From contig JAJTIF010000011.1 in NCBI GenBank assembly GCA_021299675.1, positions 1 through 7,206 on the forward strand: a DNA stretch of 7,206 nucleotides, in the 5' to 3' direction. The position numbers and the translations under genes were made by a program. The notes beneath the pieces were generated by a model. The model did no database searches and had not been told where the DNA came from. It saw nothing but the letters and a program-made list of their open reading frames with translations. Position 1 is the stretch's first letter; every line of letters begins with the position of its first letter. The DNA is from Pseudomonadota bacterium (GTDB lineage Bacteria > Bdellovibrionota > Bacteriovoracia > Bacteriovoracales > Bacteriovoracaceae). Shown here in pieces: positions 4,803 to 7,206 of this stretch.

Positions 4803-6164
4803 ATGAAATTTTTACTACTACTTATTGTTATAAGCTCGGCAGCCTTGGCAGCCGATTACCGCAAAAACGAAATTCAAAAACTCTTGTGGGGTGACTTCAA
4901 GACCACTTGGCTTCAAGATAACCGTTACCCAACAGCCACCTTTACCATCTACTTCGCCAACGGGGCCATGCAGGACAATATTCAAAAAGCCGGGACCACT
5001 CAGGCTTCACTGGATTTGCTTTTCACTGGGACTTCAAAGTACGACCAGAAAACGCTCAGCGAGTTTTTTGATTTCTATGGGGTCAGTTTCGCCACCAACG
5101 TCACCCATGAGTTCTCTGCTCTCAGTTTCACGGCGCTCGTGAAAGATCTCCCTAAAGTCACCGAACGCTTCTGCCACGTCATTAAGGACGCTCAGTATCC
5201 ACGGAGCGAGCTGATTCCGCACAAAAAGCGGGTGGTGACCCAGCTCCGCAATCTTCCGTCTCAGCACTCGGCACTTGCGGAGCGCGCTTTCCGAAGCATC
5301 ATGATGAAAGGCTCGAGCTACGAATACCCCACCGATGGCAATCTCGCGTCTCTAGAACTGATGCAGCCCCAGAGTCTTCAGAAGAGATGGTCCGAACTGA
5401 GGGATGAGGCTCCCAAGCGCTTCTACATCAAGGGCCCCAAGGAGGCACTCTTCGTGCGTGATCAGTTCTTGAAAGATTGCGGCTGGAAAACGAGCTCCAG
5501 TCAGAGCTTCCGAGTGAAGAATCCGCTCTCAGCCATGAGCCACAAAATTTTCTTGGTCCCCGTGAACGGGGCTAACCAAGCCCAGATCCGCATCGGTCGG
5601 TTTATTTCTCAAAACGAAATCAAAGACCCTAACGAAGTCCTAAATTTTTCGGCGAGCTACCTGGGTGGTGGCTTTACGGCCAAGCTGATTCAAGAAGTTC
5701 GTGTGAAACGAGGTCTCACTTACTCGATTGGAAGTTATGTGAGCATGCAGTCCGAGTACGGGCGCGCCGGCATCAGCACTTTCTCTAAGAACGAAACTGC
5801 TGCTGAAACCATCAACCTCATCAAAAGCATCCTGAAGGAGAGTTCTCAGGCTGGTAAAATCAAAGATGAAGAGCTTGATCACATGAAGAGCTACGTGATT
5901 GGCCATCATCCCTTTTCGTTTGAGGACTCATCGAGCTTTCTCATGCAGCTTCTGATGCTCGATCACGTGAACGAGCCGCTCGAGAAGCTCTATCAGTTTC
6001 CAGACAAGATTAAAGCGATCTCTAAGGAAGATGTGGCCGAGGGAGTGAAGCGCCTGTTTAACTGGGACGAGATGGTTATTATCGTTGTGGGGGATCCATC
6101 CTTGAAGTCGACTCTAGAAGCCATCAGACCCGTAGAAATGGTGAAGCCGCAGGGACTGCTCTAA
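4803..6164 (+). CDS. M16B peptidase-like protein, non-catalytic subunit with R/Y motif
   Basis: The 453-residue product has a Sec signal peptide (MKFLLLLIVISSAALA, cleavage likely after ALA at 16) and no lipobox Cys, so it should be soluble in the periplasm. The M16 fold is kept, but HxxEH is replaced: GTTQASLDLLFTGT aligns with the partner's GASHFLEHLMFKGT, giving Q67-ASL-D71 where the zinc ligands should be. The third ligand region (HKKRVVTQLRN) also lacks the Glu. The second domain has a clear substrate-binding motif, R300-VK-R303-GLTY307-S. This is the known division of labour in heterodimeric M16B enzymes such as mitochondrial processing peptidase and the Sphingomonas SPH2681/SPH2682 pair, where one subunit supplies zinc and the other the R/Y pair. 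It is probably inactive alone and partners the gene just upstream. Confidence 0.92.
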   Translation: MKFLLLLIVISSAALAADYRKNEIQKLLWGDFKTTWLQDNRYPTATFTIYFANGAMQDNIQKAGTTQASLDLLFTGTSKYDQKTLSEFFDFYGVSFATNVTHEFSALSFTALVKDLPKVTERFCHVIKDAQYPRSELIPHKKRVVTQLRNLPSQHSALAERAFRSIMMKGSSYEYPTDGNLASLELMQPQSLQKRWSELRDEAPKRFYIKGPKEALFVRDQFLKDCGWKTSSSQSFRVKNPLSAMSHKIFLVPVNGANQAQIRIGRFISQNEIKDPNEVLNFSASYLGGGFTAKLIQEVRVKRGLTYSIGSYVSMQSEYGRAGISTFSKNETAAETINLIKSILKESSQAGKIKDEELDHMKSYVIGHHPFSFEDSSSFLMQLLMLDHVNEPLEKLYQFPDKIKAISKEDVAEGVKRLFNWDEMVIIVVGDPSLKSTLEAIRPVEMVKPQGLL

Positions 6165-6502
6165 CCGGCGTGAGCTTTTGTGTTCACGAGAGCGCCTGGG
6201 TAGATCACTAGGCGCTCTGACTTGATGGTTCCTTCGACCTGGCTTCCGGGACGAAGGCTCAAGGTCCCTCGGGCGTTGAGTTCACCCACTACCTTCCCGA
6301 AGACTTCAATGTCGTAGGCATTCACATTTCCGATTATACTCGCATTCTTCTCTATGATGACCATGGATTCATCATCTGAGAAAATGTTTCCTTCCACGGA
6401 TCCTTCGATTGAGGAGCGACCAGAGAGATGGAGCTCACCCTTAATCTTTGAACTCAAACCAATAATGTTATAGCGCGAGGATTTGAAATCACTAATATCC
6501 AT
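6161..6502 (-). CDS. Bactofilin, polymer-forming cytoskeletal protein
   Basis: Bactofilins self-assemble without nucleotides into membrane-associated filaments that organise cell shape, stalks, polarity or wall enzymes. The 113-residue product has the right-handed beta-helix pattern of the DUF583/PF04519 domain at about residues 14-108, seen as repeating turns: IKGELHLSGRSSIEGSVEGN, IIEKNASIIGNVNAYDIEV, GKVVGELNARGTLSLRPGS and VEGTIKSERLVIYPGALV. Tails on both sides are very short, and the protein lacks the long proline-rich or basic C-terminus seen in some members. The ATG at 6502 overlaps the stop of the upstream gene by one base (TAATG), with AGGTGA (6511-6506) as a closely spaced ribosome site. 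The stop overlaps the convergent M16 stop by 4 nt. The family call is firm; the specific cellular role is not known. Confidence 0.92.
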   Translation of the reverse strand: MDISDFKSSRYNIIGLSSKIKGELHLSGRSSIEGSVEGNIFSDDESMVIIEKNASIIGNVNAYDIEVFGKVVGELNARGTLSLRPGSQVEGTIKSERLVIYPGALVNTKAHAG

Positions 6503-7206
6503 TATTCACCTACAACTGTCGTGCCTGAAAGCACCTGGCGAAGGATAAGATCTCCCTCTCGGTTAAAGATGACAATAAGAAATCTGGCATCGTTATCTGC
6601 TGGGGGAAAGCTCGCCTCCACTGGTCTAAGTCTCGACACGGCAAAAGACTCACCCTTATTAAAGCGAATCCCTTCGATCCATTCTTGGTTGGTCATAGCA
6701 GGGTAGGCAGACTGGCCACGGCTATCGATCTGAAACACAAACACATGTCCATAGACGCGGTCAGCATCAGCGCCGCTATTTATCAGGTTAAATTTTAAAA
6801 CACGTTTTCCTGCGTTATCCTCTAAAGCAATACTTTCTGTGCGAAGAAGCTTCTTCACTCTGAGGTCTTGGAGCGCGTAGGGTTTTTTCACCGGTCCGAT
6901 CCAGACATCCACTTCGCCTGTCAGCGAAGCGGTCATCTTGTCTTGGAGGGCTTTATTTGAGTTCTCCATTTCGACCAATTGAGCCTGGAGTTCCTTCACT
7001 TGCGTGTCATCTGTGGACGGTAGGTTCGGGAGATCGAGGCTCATCGGGATGCTTGCTCCACGCCACCAAAGAGTACCGGCCATCGCTAAAAATAACCCAA
7101 CGAGAACTACCGGAGTGACAAGAAAGAATCTTCTCAAGCGCTTCTTTGAAATTCGAATCAGGCGCACCGGCTCTGGGTGGTCGTTGAGGATGATTTCAAT
7201 ATGAGT
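6502..7206 (-). CDS. Single-pass coiled-coil membrane protein, likely bactofilin partner (5' partial)
   Basis: The frame is open to the right edge with 234 residues visible. A GTG at 7167 is in frame but has no Shine-Dalgarno, and 13 codons upstream read sensibly (THIEIILNDHPEP), so the true start is probably just beyond the window. Order of parts: a short basic cytoplasmic segment (RISKKRLRRFF), one membrane helix (FLVTPVVLVGLFLAMAGTLWW), a linker, a short coiled coil (VKELQAQLVEMENSNKALQDKM), then a beta-rich domain of about 130 residues ending near the C-terminus. By the positive-inside rule the large domain is periplasmic. In Gammaproteobacteria a similarly built protein family (DUF6776, from memory) is encoded beside a bactofilin gene; whether this is homologous is unproven. 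The TAATG overlap with the bactofilin suggests coupled translation and a shared job. No enzymatic motif is seen. Confidence 0.75.
   Translation of the reverse strand, partial: THIEIILNDHPEPVRLIRISKKRLRRFFLVTPVVLVGLFLAMAGTLWWRGASIPMSLDLPNLPSTDDTQVKELQAQLVEMENSNKALQDKMTASLTGEVDVWIGPVKKPYALQDLRVKKLLRTESIALEDNAGKRVLKFNLINSGADADRVYGHVFVFQIDSRGQSAYPAMTNQEWIEGIRFNKGESFAVSRLRPVEASFPPADNDARFLIVIFNREGDLILRQVLSGTTVVGE

Noticed and set aside
7165..7167. GTG as the start of the coiled-coil membrane protein
   Set aside because: No Shine-Dalgarno precedes it, and thirteen sensible codons run on to the right edge; the start is probably outside.

Overview
The window looks like a chromosomal stretch from a Gram-negative, diderm bacterium. 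It has a lipoprotein signal with Ser at +2, a Sec-secreted periplasmic protein, a FliL-like protein and a bactofilin, and no sign of plasmid, phage or transposon. The roughly balanced base composition and the gene mix (FliL-like protein outside a flagellar cluster, M16 peptidase pair, bactofilin with a membrane partner) would suit a Bdellovibrio-like or other former deltaproteobacterium. That placement is an inference, not a proof.

Layout from left to right. (1) A rhomboid-family membrane protein enters from the left edge (+, ends 679); its catalytic Ser is replaced by Ala, so it is probably a pseudoprotease. (2) A 55-residue small protein (+, 743-910) follows, with a good sigma70-type promoter of its own. 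(3) Three minus-strand genes probably form one transcription unit in the order PhnP-like metallo-hydrolase (3404-2613), alanine dehydrogenase ald (2540-1422) and FliL-like membrane protein (1390-920). A perfect 12-bp inverted repeat lies across the start codon of the last gene. (4) Two plus-strand M16B peptidase genes (3426-4793 and 4803-6164) diverge from this unit across a 21-bp gap. The first is a lipoprotein with the zinc motif; the second is a secreted subunit without the zinc motif but with the R/Y substrate-binding motif. (5) A minus-strand pair from the right edge encodes a single-pass coiled-coil membrane protein (partial, 7206-6502) and a bactofilin (6502-6161), joined by a 1-nt TAATG overlap.

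How the genes may work together. The M16 pair reads as one periplasmic heterodimeric protease tethered to a membrane by the catalytic half. The membrane protein and bactofilin read as one cell-shape or envelope module, with the bactofilin in the cytoplasm and its partner crossing the inner membrane. Ald links L-alanine to pyruvate and ammonia; no functional link to its two neighbours is evident. The window is almost fully coding, and no intergenic stretch exceeds 75 bases. No tRNA, rRNA, CRISPR, IS element or clear intrinsic terminator was seen.
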